This document shows positions 44,523 to 54,488 of a DNA stretch of 64,000 nucleotides, piece by piece. The stretch comes from DIGJ01 sp041821315 (lineage in GTDB: Bacteria > Bacillota > Clostridia > Lachnospirales > Lachnospiraceae): NCBI GenBank assembly GCA_041821315.1, contig JBGUEO010000006.1:100087-164086 (forward strand), written 5' to 3'. The position numbers and the translations under genes were made by a program. Position 1 is the first letter of the stretch, and each line of letters opens with the position of its first letter. Below the pieces are notes generated by a model. The model was not told the DNA's origin and searched no databases. It was given only the letters and a program-made list of their open reading frames with translations.

Positions 44523-45716
44523 TTATTCCACTTCTATATGATTCTTTCGAAGAAAATCCTCATAAAGTGGCGACATCTTTCTAAGTTTATCTACGATTTC
44601 ACGAATACTTTCTACGGTATAATTAATTTCATCTTCTGTTGTCTCATGACTTAAGGTAAGTCGAAGCGATCCATGTGCTATTTCATGCGGAAGACCAATT
44701 GCTAACAAAACATGCGATGGGTCAAGCGAACCTGATGTACAGGCAGAACCACTGGAAGCACAAATATTCTTCATATCCAACATAATTAAAAGCGATTCCC
44801 CTTCAATAAATTGGAAACTAAGATTTGCATTATTAGGCAAACGATTTGACCAATTTCCATTTAATCTAGTATAAGGAACTTCTTTTAGTACACGATCAAT
44901 CAATAAATCTCTTAACCGAATTTCTTCTCTGGTACGTTCTTCCATCGTCTCCACTGCAATCTCGACTGCTTTTCCTAAGCCAACGATTGCTGGTACATTT
45001 TCCGTTCCTGCTCTACGATGTCGCTCCTGCGCTCCCCCATGTATAAATGAGCGAAGCTTTAATCCTTTCTTAATATATAGAAAACCAATTCCCTTTGGTC
45101 CATTCAATTTATGTCCACTTGCACTTAACATATCAATATGAAGTTCTTCCACATCAATCGGAACTTGCCCATACGCTTGAACTGCATCCGTATGAAACAA
45201 AATCTCATGTTTCTTTGCAAGTTCTCCAATCTCTTTGATTGGCTGTATTGTACCAATTTCATTATTTGCAAACATAATAGAAATTAGAATGGTTGTTGGA
45301 CGAATTGCTTTTTCTAACTCGTCTAACTTTAATACACCATTTTCATCCACGTCTACATAACTAATTTCAAATCCTTGTTTTTTCAACCAATCACAAGTAT
45401 GCAAAATTGCATGATGCTCAATCTTTGAAGTTATGATGTGATTTCCTTTTTCCTTATATGCTTCTGCCGCAGCTTTTAACGCCCAGTTATCTGATTCGCT
45501 TCCACCAGCTGTAAAATATATGTCTTGTGCATTTGCATGTAATGAATTTGCAATGGTATCTCTTACATCATTTACTACTTTTTTATTTTGAGATGCGAAT
45601 TCATATACGCTGGAAGGATTCCCGTATAGTTCTGTAAAATATGGAAGCATTTCTTCTACGACTTCCGATCTTACTTTTGTTGTTGCCGCATTATCTAAGT
45701 AAATCTTTTTATTCAT
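44523..45716 (-). CDS. iscS: Cysteine desulfurase IscS/NifS
   Basis: 397 residues from the ATG at 45716, nine bases after AGGAG; an ATG at 45725 abuts the site. YLDNAATTKVRSEV at the start, the PLP-binding lysine in SASGHKLNGPKGIGFLY, and the catalytic cysteine in the loop CASSGSACTSGSLDPSHVLLA. It releases sulfur from cysteine for Fe-S clusters and for MnmA. Between iscR and iscU. Confidence 0.97.
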   Translation of the reverse strand: MNKKIYLDNAATTKVRSEVVEEMLPYFTELYGNPSSVYEFASQNKKVVNDVRDTIANSLHANAQDIYFTAGGSESDNWALKAAAEAYKEKGNHIITSKIEHHAILHTCDWLKKQGFEISYVDVDENGVLKLDELEKAIRPTTILISIMFANNEIGTIQPIKEIGELAKKHEILFHTDAVQAYGQVPIDVEELHIDMLSASGHKLNGPKGIGFLYIKKGLKLRSFIHGGAQERHRRAGTENVPAIVGLGKAVEIAVETMEERTREEIRLRDLLIDRVLKEVPYTRLNGNWSNRLPNNANLSFQFIEGESLLIMLDMKNICASSGSACTSGSLDPSHVLLAIGLPHEIAHGSLRLTLSHETTEDEINYTVESIREIVDKLRKMSPLYEDFLRKNHIEVE

Positions 45717-45750
45717 AATTTTCATCTCCTATTTTGTAAGTGTCTACATC

Positions 45751-46218
45751 CTAACACATGGTATCATTCTTTACCTTACCACTATTTTCTCCTTTATGAA
45801 GGGCATTACTTTCTTCCACTAATTCAGATAACATAAGGGAGTTAACGGCACTATTTATACTATCACTAATACGTTTCCAAACGTATTTGGTTACACAAAC
45901 ATCCGAAGCATTGCATGTAGACTCTCCACCAGCAATTTCTGCACAATCCACTGGGTCTAAGTTGCCCTCCAATGCCCGAAGTACCTCTCCTACCGAAATT
46001 TCAGAAGGTTTTTTTGATAAAATATATCCTCCTTTTGCACCTCTTGTACTCGTAACAATGCCAGCCTTCTTTAGTTTTGCAATTAATTGTTCCAAATAGC
46101 TAATCGAAATACTCTGGCGCTCTGCAATCGTACTTAGCGAAACGGCATCTTCATCACTGTTTAATGCAATATCTAAAACAGCACGGAGTCCATATCTACC
46201 TTTCGTTGATAATTTCAA
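45751..46218 (-). CDS. iscR: Rrf2-family transcriptional regulator, IscR type
   Basis: 155 residues; TTG start at 46218 behind GGAGGTAACA, giving MKLSTKGRYGLRAVLDIA. Winged HTH with SLSTIAERQSISISYLEQLIAKLKKAGIV and RGAKGGY. Three cysteines in the loop DCAEIAGGESTCNASDVC could hold a [2Fe-2S] cluster as in IscR. First gene of the Fe-S operon, preceded by a promoter and two direct repeats that are its likely operators. CymR-like sulfur regulators are related; the cysteine loop favours IscR. Confidence 0.9.
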   Translation of the reverse strand: MKLSTKGRYGLRAVLDIALNSDEDAVSLSTIAERQSISISYLEQLIAKLKKAGIVTSTRGAKGGYILSKKPSEISVGEVLRALEGNLDPVDCAEIAGGESTCNASDVCVTKYVWKRISDSINSAVNSLMLSELVEESNALHKGENSGKVKNDTMC

Positions 46219-46239
46219 TGTTACCTCCTCTCCACTTGG

Positions 46240-46285
46240 AATTCCGAGTATTTTAATTCCTACTTATTTAATTCCGAGTATTTTA
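46240..46285 (-). repeat. Two 16-bp direct repeats before iscR, probable operators
   Basis: AATTCCGAGTATTTTA on the + strand occurs at 46240-46255 and again, identical, at 46270-46285, 30 bp apart (about three helical turns). Both lie between the promoter and the iscR start. They are likely IscR binding sites; the element is not established by experiment here. Confidence 0.65.
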
Positions 46286-46301
46286 GTTGGTGTTTTAAAT
46301 A

Positions 46302-46330
46302 ATCCTATCATATCTTATTTTATCTGTCAA
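46302..46330 (-). promoter_or_regulatory. Sigma-A promoter of the iscR operon
   Basis: Read leftward: TTGACA at 46330-46325, a 17-bp spacer, TAGGAT at 46307-46302. The predicted start site is about 10 bp before the first direct repeat. Confidence 0.75.
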
Positions 46331-46459
46331 TGCCTTTTATATATTTTTTTCGCTGCAACATAATTTTTAATGCAATCAAATAAAAAAGCAGAATACGTCT
46401 TTTATTCCAATGAAAAGAATAGATTGAAAGAGATATATTATACTTACAAGGAGCTTATT

Positions 46460-47965
46460 ATGAGTAAACAATCTCTTTTAAAAGGCACATTAATTCTTAC
46501 TTTTGCGGGACTTCTCACTCGTGTTATGGGGTTTTTCTATAAAATATATTTGTCAAATGTAATGACTTCAGAAAACCTTGGTCTTTATCAGCTAATTTTT
46601 CCGATTTATGGTATTATGTATACTCTTTACGGTGCAGGCATACAAACTGCAATTTCACAACTAATTGCAAACAAAAGAGAACAGCGAAGAAGCATTCTTA
46701 TAAAAGGATGCATGCTCTCTTTCTCGATTGCCTGCTCCTTATCCATATTTCTTTATTTTAATAGTAACTTTATTGCCAGCCACATTCTTATGGAAAAAAA
46801 TTGCAGTGGAGCACTTCGTATATTATCTCTATTATTTCCTTTTTGTGGTATTACTTCCTGTATTCAGGGCTATTATTTCGGGATGAAAAAGACAGCGGTT
46901 CCAGCTCTATCCCAACTTGTTGAGCAAATCGTTCGTATCGCCTTTGTTTTCTTTGTTGCTACCTCCCTTGGAAACGGAGATATTAAAGTAAGCAGCGAAC
47001 TAGCAGTTCTAGGAATTGTCATCGGGGAAATTGCTGCAAATATACTTTGCATCTTATCTGGAGCAAACCATTTGTTTCCTCTTTCTAGGCAAAAAGAAGG
47101 AACCCACATATTTCATGCCCTCCTCAACCTAGCACTCCCTCTCACTGGAACAAAGTTAGTTATCAGCCTTTTACATAGTCTTGAAGCCATTATGATCCCG
47201 TTTATGCTAAAAATTTACGGTTTATCAGCAAGTGCAGCACTCTCAACCTATGGTATATTAACCGGTATGACCATGCCATTCCTTCTTTTCCCGACTGCAA
47301 TTACCAATGCTTTTGCGCTTTTAATTCTTCCAACTGTTTCAGAAGCTCAGTCCCTTGATAATACCAGCAAAATAAAAAAGACCTCGGAGCTCTCTGTCAA
47401 ATATAGCATCCTATTAGGTCTTTATTCCACCTGTGTATTTTTTATTTTTGGGAATTCATTTGGAACTACATTTTTTCATAATACAACTGCGGGAGTGTAT
47501 ATGGCTATTTTATCCTGGCTTTGTCCATTTCTCTACTTATCGACTACACTAAGTAGTATCCTAAATGGTCTAGGCAAGGCTCATATTACCTTTTTAAATA
47601 CAATTATCAGCCTTAGTGTACGCATCCTCTTTTTGTGTTGCCTTGTTCCTCAAAAAGGACTCTATGGCTATCTTCTTGGCCTTTTAGTAAGTCAACTACT
47701 CATCGCTATATTGGATTATTTTTCATTAAAACGCTTTATCCCACTTTCCTTAAATTCATTTGCTTGGATTATAAAACCATCAGCTATTTTATTTTTATGT
47801 GGCTTTTTTTTCGAAAGAATTTATACATTTTTGTTAGAAAAAAACAATATCCACCAAGGAATCTTATTATTAACACTAAGTGCAGCCCTTGGTATATGCT
47901 ATCTTTTACTTTTATACGTGCTACGTGTTATAACAAGAAACGACTTAAAAGCGAGCATCCACTAA
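46460..47965 (+). CDS. SpoVB-like polysaccharide/lipid II flippase (MOP superfamily)
   Basis: 501 residues from the ATG at 46460 behind AAGGAGCTTATT; the frame is open 30 codons further upstream but without a site. About fourteen hydrophobic segments. The N-terminus KGTLILTFAGLLTRVMGFFYKIYLS, then GLYQLIFPIYGIMYTLYGAGIQTAISQLIA, is typical of the SpoVB/MurJ-like group. It probably flips lipid-linked oligosaccharides, possibly in spore cortex formation. Its last 21 bases overlap the convergent diguanylate cyclase gene. Confidence 0.87.
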   Translation: MSKQSLLKGTLILTFAGLLTRVMGFFYKIYLSNVMTSENLGLYQLIFPIYGIMYTLYGAGIQTAISQLIANKREQRRSILIKGCMLSFSIACSLSIFLYFNSNFIASHILMEKNCSGALRILSLLFPFCGITSCIQGYYFGMKKTAVPALSQLVEQIVRIAFVFFVATSLGNGDIKVSSELAVLGIVIGEIAANILCILSGANHLFPLSRQKEGTHIFHALLNLALPLTGTKLVISLLHSLEAIMIPFMLKIYGLSASAALSTYGILTGMTMPFLLFPTAITNAFALLILPTVSEAQSLDNTSKIKKTSELSVKYSILLGLYSTCVFFIFGNSFGTTFFHNTTAGVYMAILSWLCPFLYLSTTLSSILNGLGKAHITFLNTIISLSVRILFLCCLVPQKGLYGYLLGLLVSQLLIAILDYFSLKRFIPLSLNSFAWIIKPSAILFLCGFFFERIYTFLLEKNNIHQGILLLTLSAALGICYLLLLYVLRVITRNDLKASIH

Positions 47966-48964
47966 TTCTTCTTTCGAAGAATATAAATTAAAATTATTTT
48001 TTCCTCTCGCTTTTACCTCGTAAAGTGCTTTATCTGCTTTCTCGAGTAATTCATCGTAGCTTCTTCCATCCCTTGGATACATGGAAATACCAACACTACC
48101 AGTCACTTTAAATTCTGTATCCTCATACTCATAACGATTCTTAAAGGCAGTAAACAGTTTTAATGTTTTAGCTACAATTTCTTCTTTTGAATTTATATGA
48201 TTCATAAATACCACAAATTCATCCCCACCAATACGTCCCACAATGTCTTCATCACAAAACATACGACGAATATGCGAAATTATTTGAACAAGCACTTTAT
48301 CTCCAAGTATATGACCATATGTATCATTAATGCTTTTAAAATCATCAATATCTATAATCATAAGAGCATGTGCTTCTTCTAAATTACTCTCAACTAACTT
48401 TTGCTCAATTAAATCTTTTGTTACACACTTATTATAGGCATTGGTAAGAGGATCAATCCTTGATTTTTCTTGTAATAAAGACAATTCTTTTTTTTGAGTA
48501 TCAATGTTTAAAATTTTTCCAATAATTTTAATCGGTATACTATTTGTCCCAAAAATTGTTTTCCCTTGTATTTGACACCAAACAAACTCACCCATTGCAT
48601 TTCGCATACGAAGTTCGGTTTCAATATAAGGCTTTCCTCTTTTCAAAGAAGCGATAAGCTCACGATAGATACTTAAATCTTTGTTTTCTACCCATTCGCA
48701 GTATGCTATGCTATTGGAATAGTTTTCTTGAACACTAGGTCTTCCAAACGATTCTACATACTCTTCTGCAAACTGGATACAGTCTTTTCTTATGTCATAT
48801 TCAAACAAGATATCATTTGAAAGGTCACAAGCAATTCGATATCGCTCCTCTTTCATTTTAAGCTGTTTTGTTACTTGCTTTTGCTTTTTATTGCTCCAAT
48901 ACAAATATACAATGATACCAAGTTCTATTAGCGCCACCCCAATTAACGCATGTTCAATTGCCAT
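47945..48964 (-). CDS. PAS-GGDEF diguanylate cyclase
   Basis: 339 residues from the ATG at 48964 (GGGGAG eight bases upstream; ATG at 48970 is also possible). One membrane segment (about 5-23), a PAS fold (about 40-155) and a GGDEF domain (about 168-325) with the intact active site GRIGGDEFVVF. The inhibitory I-site RxxD is absent: the Arg position is Cys (CDED before IVGRI). It should make c-di-GMP from two GTP without product inhibition at that site. Confidence 0.92.
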   Translation of the reverse strand: MAIEHALIGVALIELGIIVYLYWSNKKQKQVTKQLKMKEERYRIACDLSNDILFEYDIRKDCIQFAEEYVESFGRPSVQENYSNSIAYCEWVENKDLSIYRELIASLKRGKPYIETELRMRNAMGEFVWCQIQGKTIFGTNSIPIKIIGKILNIDTQKKELSLLQEKSRIDPLTNAYNKCVTKDLIEQKLVESNLEEAHALMIIDIDDFKSINDTYGHILGDKVLVQIISHIRRMFCDEDIVGRIGGDEFVVFMNHINSKEEIVAKTLKLFTAFKNRYEYEDTEFKVTGSVGISMYPRDGRSYDELLEKADKALYEVKARGKNNFNLYSSKEELVDARF

Positions 48965-49146
48965 ACTCATTTCTCCCCTACCCTATATCAAATTTTTTAC
49001 CCTTATTTTTATTATAACGCAGAAAAAAATATCATTCAATATGATTTACCCTATTATTACCTTTTTTTTCCATTTTATTAGACATTCCATACTCGGTATC
49101 CAATTACATGTGTTTTTTACTATTTTACACTGTCTTTTATTCACTC

Positions 49147-49190
49147 AAAAATACCGCTGCAGAATTGCACTCCTTCTGTAGCGGTATTTT
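49147..49190 (-). terminator. Rho-independent terminator after the GyrI-like gene
   Basis: AAATACCGCT-type arms (49147-49163 and 49174-49190) pair over about 17 bp with one G-U, loop about 10 nt; TTTTT follows on the minus strand. The rest of the 48965-49213 gap is AT-rich and shows nothing else I can name. Confidence 0.85.
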
Positions 49191-49213
49191 ATGTTCACTT
49201 AACTAATTCCTTT

Positions 49214-49669
49214 TTACTTAAGGCCGATGTAAATATGAATTTCAGCATCTTCCACATCACCATTTTGATATTCTTCAAAGTCACTGACAAATGATCTTGG
49301 CAAATCCATGTTCCAAAGCCTTTGCCAAAATTCTGCTACTGCCCTCTGCATATGCCCTTTAACAATAAACTTTGCATACTTACCTGCTGGTATCATGGCA
49401 TCAACCGTTCCTTTCGGAAGTGTTTCTACCTCTGAAACTTCACAGGCAACAAGTACTGTATAGTCATTTTTTTCATCGTTCACATAATTCGTATACACTC
49501 CTAAGGCTTTATCATTGCTTTTATTCGCAATGGATTCATAAATTCCTTTTGTGTAAAACCTCTGCCACAACTCTCCAATTACTTGTCCCATATCTGGTGC
49601 TGCGTTATTTGTTCTTGCACTTAAACCAATTATTTTTTTCTCTTCTAAATTTACAACTTCATAATTCAT
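49214..49669 (-). CDS. GyrI-like/AraC effector-binding-domain protein
   Basis: 151 residues, single domain. The start MNYEVVNLEEKKIIGLSARTNN, the middle ALGVYTNYVNDEKNDYTVLVACEV and the C-terminal AEFWQRLWNMDLPRSFVSDFEEY are typical of the stand-alone GyrI-like small-molecule-binding fold that also forms the effector domain of BmrR-type and AraC-type regulators. Possible role: drug sequestration or hydrolysis of small molecules. It is followed by a strong terminator and is monocistronic. Confidence 0.85.
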   Translation of the reverse strand: MNYEVVNLEEKKIIGLSARTNNAAPDMGQVIGELWQRFYTKGIYESIANKSNDKALGVYTNYVNDEKNDYTVLVACEVSEVETLPKGTVDAMIPAGKYAKFIVKGHMQRAVAEFWQRLWNMDLPRSFVSDFEEYQNGDVEDAEIHIYIGLK

Positions 49670-49795
49670 GCTTACCTACCTCATTTCGTTTTGATAGACA
49701 AATCTTATCAGATAGAACACGACATCTATATGTCATGTTTATCTTCTTCTAACAAATTTATCTACCCTCCAAAGCAAGCAACTTAGCAAGCAACC

Positions 49796-50305
49796 TTACT
49801 TCAGTATTTTCTCCATCAAATAAAACATTCCCTTTCTCCAATTTACTTCTCCAACAATATGATATCCTGCCTTCTCATACATTCTAAGTGCAAACGGATT
49901 TTTTGAAAAAACATCCAAGCGTATGGATGTAACGTTTTCCCGTCTTACTTGCTTTTCAATGTATGCAAGCGTATCTGCTCCAATTTTTCGATGTTGAAAT
50001 TTTGAATCTACACATAATCTATGAACGACTATAAAATTTTCATCAGATAACTCCCACTTACCATTCTTATATTGCTCCTCGTACTCTTTACTTAATGCAT
50101 ATACCACTGCAATTTCTTGTTCAATCATTCCAACATATAACTGCATGTTACGTAAATCATTAGCAATATCACTTTTACAAGGATAGATTTCATCCCATTG
50201 CATAATTTTATTTTCTATCATCGAATCGACTGCACCTCGAAATACATCAAATATCTTATCCAATTCCCGTTCATTTCCCTTTTTAAAAATCAAGTCATTT
50301 TTCAT
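49796..50305 (-). CDS. GNAT-family N-acetyltransferase
   Basis: 169 residues. The acetyl-CoA binding motif A is seen as VHRLCVDSKFQHRKIGADTLAYIEKQV (R/QxxGxG/A-like: QHRKIGA), followed by RLDVFSKNPFALRMYEKAGYHIVGEV, a common GNAT ending. The substrate cannot be read from the sequence. It stands alone between the GyrI-like gene and the EAL protein. Confidence 0.88.
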   Translation of the reverse strand: MKNDLIFKKGNERELDKIFDVFRGAVDSMIENKIMQWDEIYPCKSDIANDLRNMQLYVGMIEQEIAVVYALSKEYEEQYKNGKWELSDENFIVVHRLCVDSKFQHRKIGADTLAYIEKQVRRENVTSIRLDVFSKNPFALRMYEKAGYHIVGEVNWRKGMFYLMEKILK

Positions 50306-50407
50306 AATAATTTCTCTGTTAATTCTCCTACATCATCTTATTTAAACCTTCTATCTATCACTACAAACATAATCAGTTTTTACAACTACATTATACATTA
50401 CATTCGA

Positions 50408-53200
50408 CTAACTTATCAATTTCTTTTTCAATTGATTGATTTCTAGAGGTCTTGATCCATAATATCCTTGGTAAATCTCAATTCCAAGTTCTTTTACAAA
50501 TTCCTGTTGTTCTTTTGTTTCAACACCCTCAACAACCAGTCGCATTTTCATTTCTCTGCCCAAACTGCTAATCGCATGTATCAATTTTCCATCATCCATA
50601 TCTGGATAGTCTTTAATAAACATCCGATCAATCTTTAACTCATCTGCTACTAGTTTTTTTAGATATCCCAACGATGAATATCCGGTTCCAAAATCATCAA
50701 TCGCAATTTCGAATCCCTCCGTATGGTACGCTTCAATTATATTATTTGCAACTTCAATATTTTCAATCAAAGTCGTTTCTGTTATTTCAATACAAAAGTT
50801 AAATTTTCTTGTGTCAATTTCTTTTATTTTTTCCTTTAATTCCTTCAATATTTGAACGTTTGCAAATTCTTGAGAAGATAAATTAATAGAAACACGAATT
50901 GGCATGTGTATCATCCCTTGAATATCGTTCAAGTCTTTTTTTACGATTTCCATTACTGTGATTCCCATTTTCTGAATTTGCTCCATTTCTTCCAATACAG
51001 GAATAAATCGATCCGGCGAAACCAAGCCCATTTTTTCATTATTCCATCGAACCAATGCCTCCATTCCAATCATAGTATCATCCAAAGTTCTAAATTGTGG
51101 TTGATACACCACATAAAACTCTTTTTTTTCAAATGCAGTTTTTAAGTATGAACGAATTTTTCTATCCTCACAAATATAATCATTAAATTTTTCATCGTAA
51201 ACCAAATAATTTGACTTTTTAAATTTCATTAATGCTTCCAGTGCAATCAACGAATTTTTTAATACAAGCCGGCCTTCTTTTCCGTGCTCTCCATAACATG
51301 CAATCCCTAAAGCAAATTCCATTTCTAATTCATCACTTTTTTGAAAAATCTGCACACTTTTGACCATTTTTTTAATTTCTTCTACTACTTCACTTACTGC
51401 CACATCATATCCCGTTTTGTCCTCTTGGTTAAATGCTCTCTCTTCTATTTTTTTGAGAAAAATAATCATATCAGTTCTAGGAATGGCCAAAATTTTCAAT
51501 CCTCTAAGTTTCTTTATTTCTTCCTCCAATTTCTTAACAAATGTTCCATGCAGCATCTGATTGGCTTCAAATAATTTTCGTCCACTTCCTATCATTTGCA
51601 TCGAAACTATTATGTAAGAATCTTCCTCCGTATTTCCACGAGCAATAGAATCTCCAACTAAATCTATTTCATAGGAATCCATCATAAGTGAATTCAATTC
51701 TTCTACCTGCAAGCTATTTTTTCCTAAAAATTCCACATATGGATTTGAGAATATATAAATAAAATACTGTAATTTATTACGATGATTCTTTACTGCATTT
51801 ACCGTAACATGTTTACAAATAAGAGTTCCCGAATGCATCATTTCCCATTCATTCCCTTTCCAAACAAGGGGAGATCGTTGTTCTATTTGCTCATTTGAAA
51901 CATCTAGTTTAATAACCGTTTTAATCGATTGCTTCAAAAGTTCACTTTTTGTCCATCCAAATGTTTCTTCAAACACATGATTACAATAGACAATATCCAT
52001 ATTTTCATCCACGATTATAATTCCATCATGGGAATTATCCGGAATATAAGAGGTTGCCATTAGGCGAATATGATTTTTTTCTTTCGTTAGGTATAGATTA
52101 ATTATAATATTCATAAAAAAAGATACTAAAATGCAAGCTACAACAGTTATAGGAACCACATGTTCTAACACGAGGTGATGATTTCTAAGCAACTGCTTCA
52201 TATCAAAATATCCTATAATATACCAATTAAAATCAGGTACTTCAAAAACAAAGCTTTTATCCGTAGACACTCCTATTTTTTTATATGCATAATGTTTGGA
52301 TGCAAAATCAAACTGTCCATGACTAGATGATTGTTTTTTTATGATCTCATTTATAAGTTGGCTGACCTGATCTTGCGTATTTTTTCCCTTTATTACAGTC
52401 ACCGACGCCAGATTATTTTCATCTGTATGATTAATTGACCAGTAATTATTGGAATCTAATACCCCGATCTCTTTGTCATCCATATCCACCAACTCATATT
52501 TTCCAATTACCTCAAGGAATTTGTAACCATCCACATTGATAATCAGCACACCTTTTTCTTCTCCCTGAGATGAATATAACTTAACTGCGAATCGAATGGT
52601 AGGTTCATATGGCTTTACTATATCGTTTTGTTCGATGTTTAAATCAAAATTCGAAATATACATCTGTTTTTCATCTAAATTCATACTATCTTTAAAATAA
52701 TACCGATCCATCTTGTTTTGCAATTGTGCTTTGTCAACTAAAATCACATCATTTTTTGTTTTATTTACACGAACCTGTTCCATCCCGTTTGCATCTAACA
52801 TTCGAATCTGTGTTATTCCAATCTTCTTTTCTGCATAGGAAAGAAACAATTTTTGCACCGCGATCATTCGATTTGTATCCATTGAATAATTCAAATAATC
52901 GGTTATTTCTTTTGATTCACGCAAAAGAAGCAAATCCGAATATTCTGCCAAAATCTTTTCATTAAAAAAAAGTTCGGTTACTTCAATCATAGATTTTTGT
53001 TCAAGAAGATACGCCTTCTTTTCACTATTATATTTCAGACGAAAAAGCAAGAGTAAAATACCAGCTACCACTACGCTTGAAATCAGGCTTATCAAGAAAA
53101 TGGTTTTTAAATTGCGTATGGATAATCTGTGGCTTTCATAAAAAGCTTTCATACTATTTTTCTTCTTTCTGATGCAATCAATCGGCTTCATAGATTTCAT
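50408..53200 (-). CDS. Membrane sensor c-di-GMP phosphodiesterase (CACHE-like, PAS, degenerate GGDEF, EAL)
   Basis: 930 residues from the ATG at 53200 (GGGGA upstream; a TTG at 53239 has no site). Two membrane segments (about 35-55 and 355-378) bracket an extracellular sensor of about 300 residues that looks like a double CACHE domain. Then come a PAS domain (DNSHDGIIIVDENMDIVYCN) and a region at GGDEF position without a GGDEF motif (IPRTDMIIF). The C-terminal EAL domain has GMEALVRW, SINLSSQEF, EITETTLIEN, IDDFGTGYSSL and DELKIDRMFI. It should hydrolyse c-di-GMP; the GGDEF part is probably regulatory. Confidence 0.9.
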   Translation of the reverse strand: MKSMKPIDCIRKKKNSMKAFYESHRLSIRNLKTIFLISLISSVVVAGILLLLFRLKYNSEKKAYLLEQKSMIEVTELFFNEKILAEYSDLLLLRESKEITDYLNYSMDTNRMIAVQKLFLSYAEKKIGITQIRMLDANGMEQVRVNKTKNDVILVDKAQLQNKMDRYYFKDSMNLDEKQMYISNFDLNIEQNDIVKPYEPTIRFAVKLYSSQGEEKGVLIINVDGYKFLEVIGKYELVDMDDKEIGVLDSNNYWSINHTDENNLASVTVIKGKNTQDQVSQLINEIIKKQSSSHGQFDFASKHYAYKKIGVSTDKSFVFEVPDFNWYIIGYFDMKQLLRNHHLVLEHVVPITVVACILVSFFMNIIINLYLTKEKNHIRLMATSYIPDNSHDGIIIVDENMDIVYCNHVFEETFGWTKSELLKQSIKTVIKLDVSNEQIEQRSPLVWKGNEWEMMHSGTLICKHVTVNAVKNHRNKLQYFIYIFSNPYVEFLGKNSLQVEELNSLMMDSYEIDLVGDSIARGNTEEDSYIIVSMQMIGSGRKLFEANQMLHGTFVKKLEEEIKKLRGLKILAIPRTDMIIFLKKIEERAFNQEDKTGYDVAVSEVVEEIKKMVKSVQIFQKSDELEMEFALGIACYGEHGKEGRLVLKNSLIALEALMKFKKSNYLVYDEKFNDYICEDRKIRSYLKTAFEKKEFYVVYQPQFRTLDDTMIGMEALVRWNNEKMGLVSPDRFIPVLEEMEQIQKMGITVMEIVKKDLNDIQGMIHMPIRVSINLSSQEFANVQILKELKEKIKEIDTRKFNFCIEITETTLIENIEVANNIIEAYHTEGFEIAIDDFGTGYSSLGYLKKLVADELKIDRMFIKDYPDMDDGKLIHAISSLGREMKMRLVVEGVETKEQQEFVKELGIEIYQGYYGSRPLEINQLKKKLIS

Positions 53201-53330
53201 GTTTTCCCCGAATTTCTCATTCAATAACACAACGTGCAATTAATTTAAGTTTTAGAATACATTCAAATTTAATGCTGAATAAACATATATTGTGTCGGAA
53301 TTTCATGGATTAATACCCAAATTATACCAC

Positions 53331-53336
53331 ATTTTT
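53331..53336 (-). promoter_or_regulatory. Extended -10 element upstream of the EAL gene
   Basis: On the minus strand TGGTATAAT gives a consensus -10 with the TGN extension at 53336-53331. The -35 is poor (GTGCAA at 17 bp). It lies about 130 bp before the EAL gene. Confidence 0.4.
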
Positions 53337-53453
53337 CAAAATTTTGCACGAATTTCCTATTTTTCTCTTCGTTTTCCTCAACTTTATAGTTACAATTGAT
53401 TCCACTTGAAAATATTGTTTTAATAAGCAGTATAGTGTAAGAGCAATGCATAA

Positions 53454-54488
53454 TACTATTTATTATCTAATTCTTATTGCCAGCAGACACCTGCTTATTA
53501 TCTTTTTACAACTGCTATTGCCGTTTTAATCGGTATTGCTCTTGGGCAAATTTTCAAACCTGGTATTGGTGTATCCATGGATGCCGTGCAAGGTATGTTC
53601 TCAAATGAATATGCTGATCAAGGAAGTATCGCAGGCTTTTGGGATACCATAAAAGGAATCATTCCTTCAAATCCAATAAAAGCTCTGACCGATGGGAACA
53701 TTCTTCAAATTTTATTTTTTAGTCTATTTTTAGGATTTGGTATATCTACTTTAAAATCAGAAAAAAAAGAAGCATTGATGACGGTATTGGATGCCTTAAA
53801 CGATGCACTTGTCTTTATGATTACAGCTATTATGTATATCGCCCCAATCGGCGTTTTTGGACTTATGGCAGATGCAGTTGGAACTTTTGGGTTTGATATT
53901 TTACGCTTAGTAATAAAATTATTTGTTATCTATGTTATTGGTTTATTGCTTCACACCTTTGGTGTTTATTCCTTAATGCTCAAGTTCTTTTCCAATATTT
54001 CTCCATTAAAATTCTTTGCTCATTTATATAAAGTGCAACTTGTGGCACTATCCACAGCATCATCTATGGCCACACTACCTGTTAACATTGAGACTTGCGA
54101 AGAGGAGTTAGGCGTTTCTAAAGAAACAACTTCGTTTGTTCTTCCACTTGGTGCCACCATTAATATGGATGGAAATTCTCTATATTATGCCCTGGCCGCT
54201 TGCTTTTTTGCTCAGCTTTTTGGCATACATCTAGGTCTTTCACAGTATATTGCCATTATTATAACTGCAACCATTGGATCAATCGGTCAAGCAGGTGTAC
54301 CAGGTCCTTCACTTTTGGTCGTTGCCGTATTATTAGCTGCAAATATTCCAATTACAGGTCTTCCGTTACTATTTGGTGTAGATCGTTTGTTCGATATGCT
54401 TCGTACTGCAGTAAATGTAACCGGTGATGCATCTTGTGCCGTAATCGTAGATCAATTTGCAAACAAACAGAATGTGACAGCAAAATAG
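53454..54488 (+). pseudogene. 5'-truncated dicarboxylate/amino acid:cation symporter (DAACS family)
   Basis: The open frame runs from 53454 to the stop at 54486-54488; homology begins at about 53490 with YYLFTTAIAVLIGIALGQIF, which is mid-protein in this family. So roughly the first 100 or more residues (first membrane helices) and any start signal are missing. The rest is intact: LPLGATINMDGNSLYYA (NMDG motif of the substrate site), GSIGQAGVPG, and DRLFDMLRTAVNVTGDA (Asp, Arg and Asn-Val-Thr-Gly-Asp substrate/cation residues). An ATG at 53577 has no ribosome binding site. The lost N-terminal helices should make it non-functional. Confidence 0.8.

Noticed and set aside
46873..47109. 78-codon minus strand frame within the SpoVB-like gene
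   Set aside because: It is an antisense shadow of a membrane protein with no start signal.
53269..53451. 60-codon minus strand frame upstream of the EAL gene
   Set aside because: It has no ribosome binding site, its composition is like non-coding DNA, and it covers a likely extended -10 promoter.
54200..54427. 75-codon + strand frame inside the symporter fragment
   Set aside because: It is an out-of-frame shadow of the well-conserved symporter sequence.
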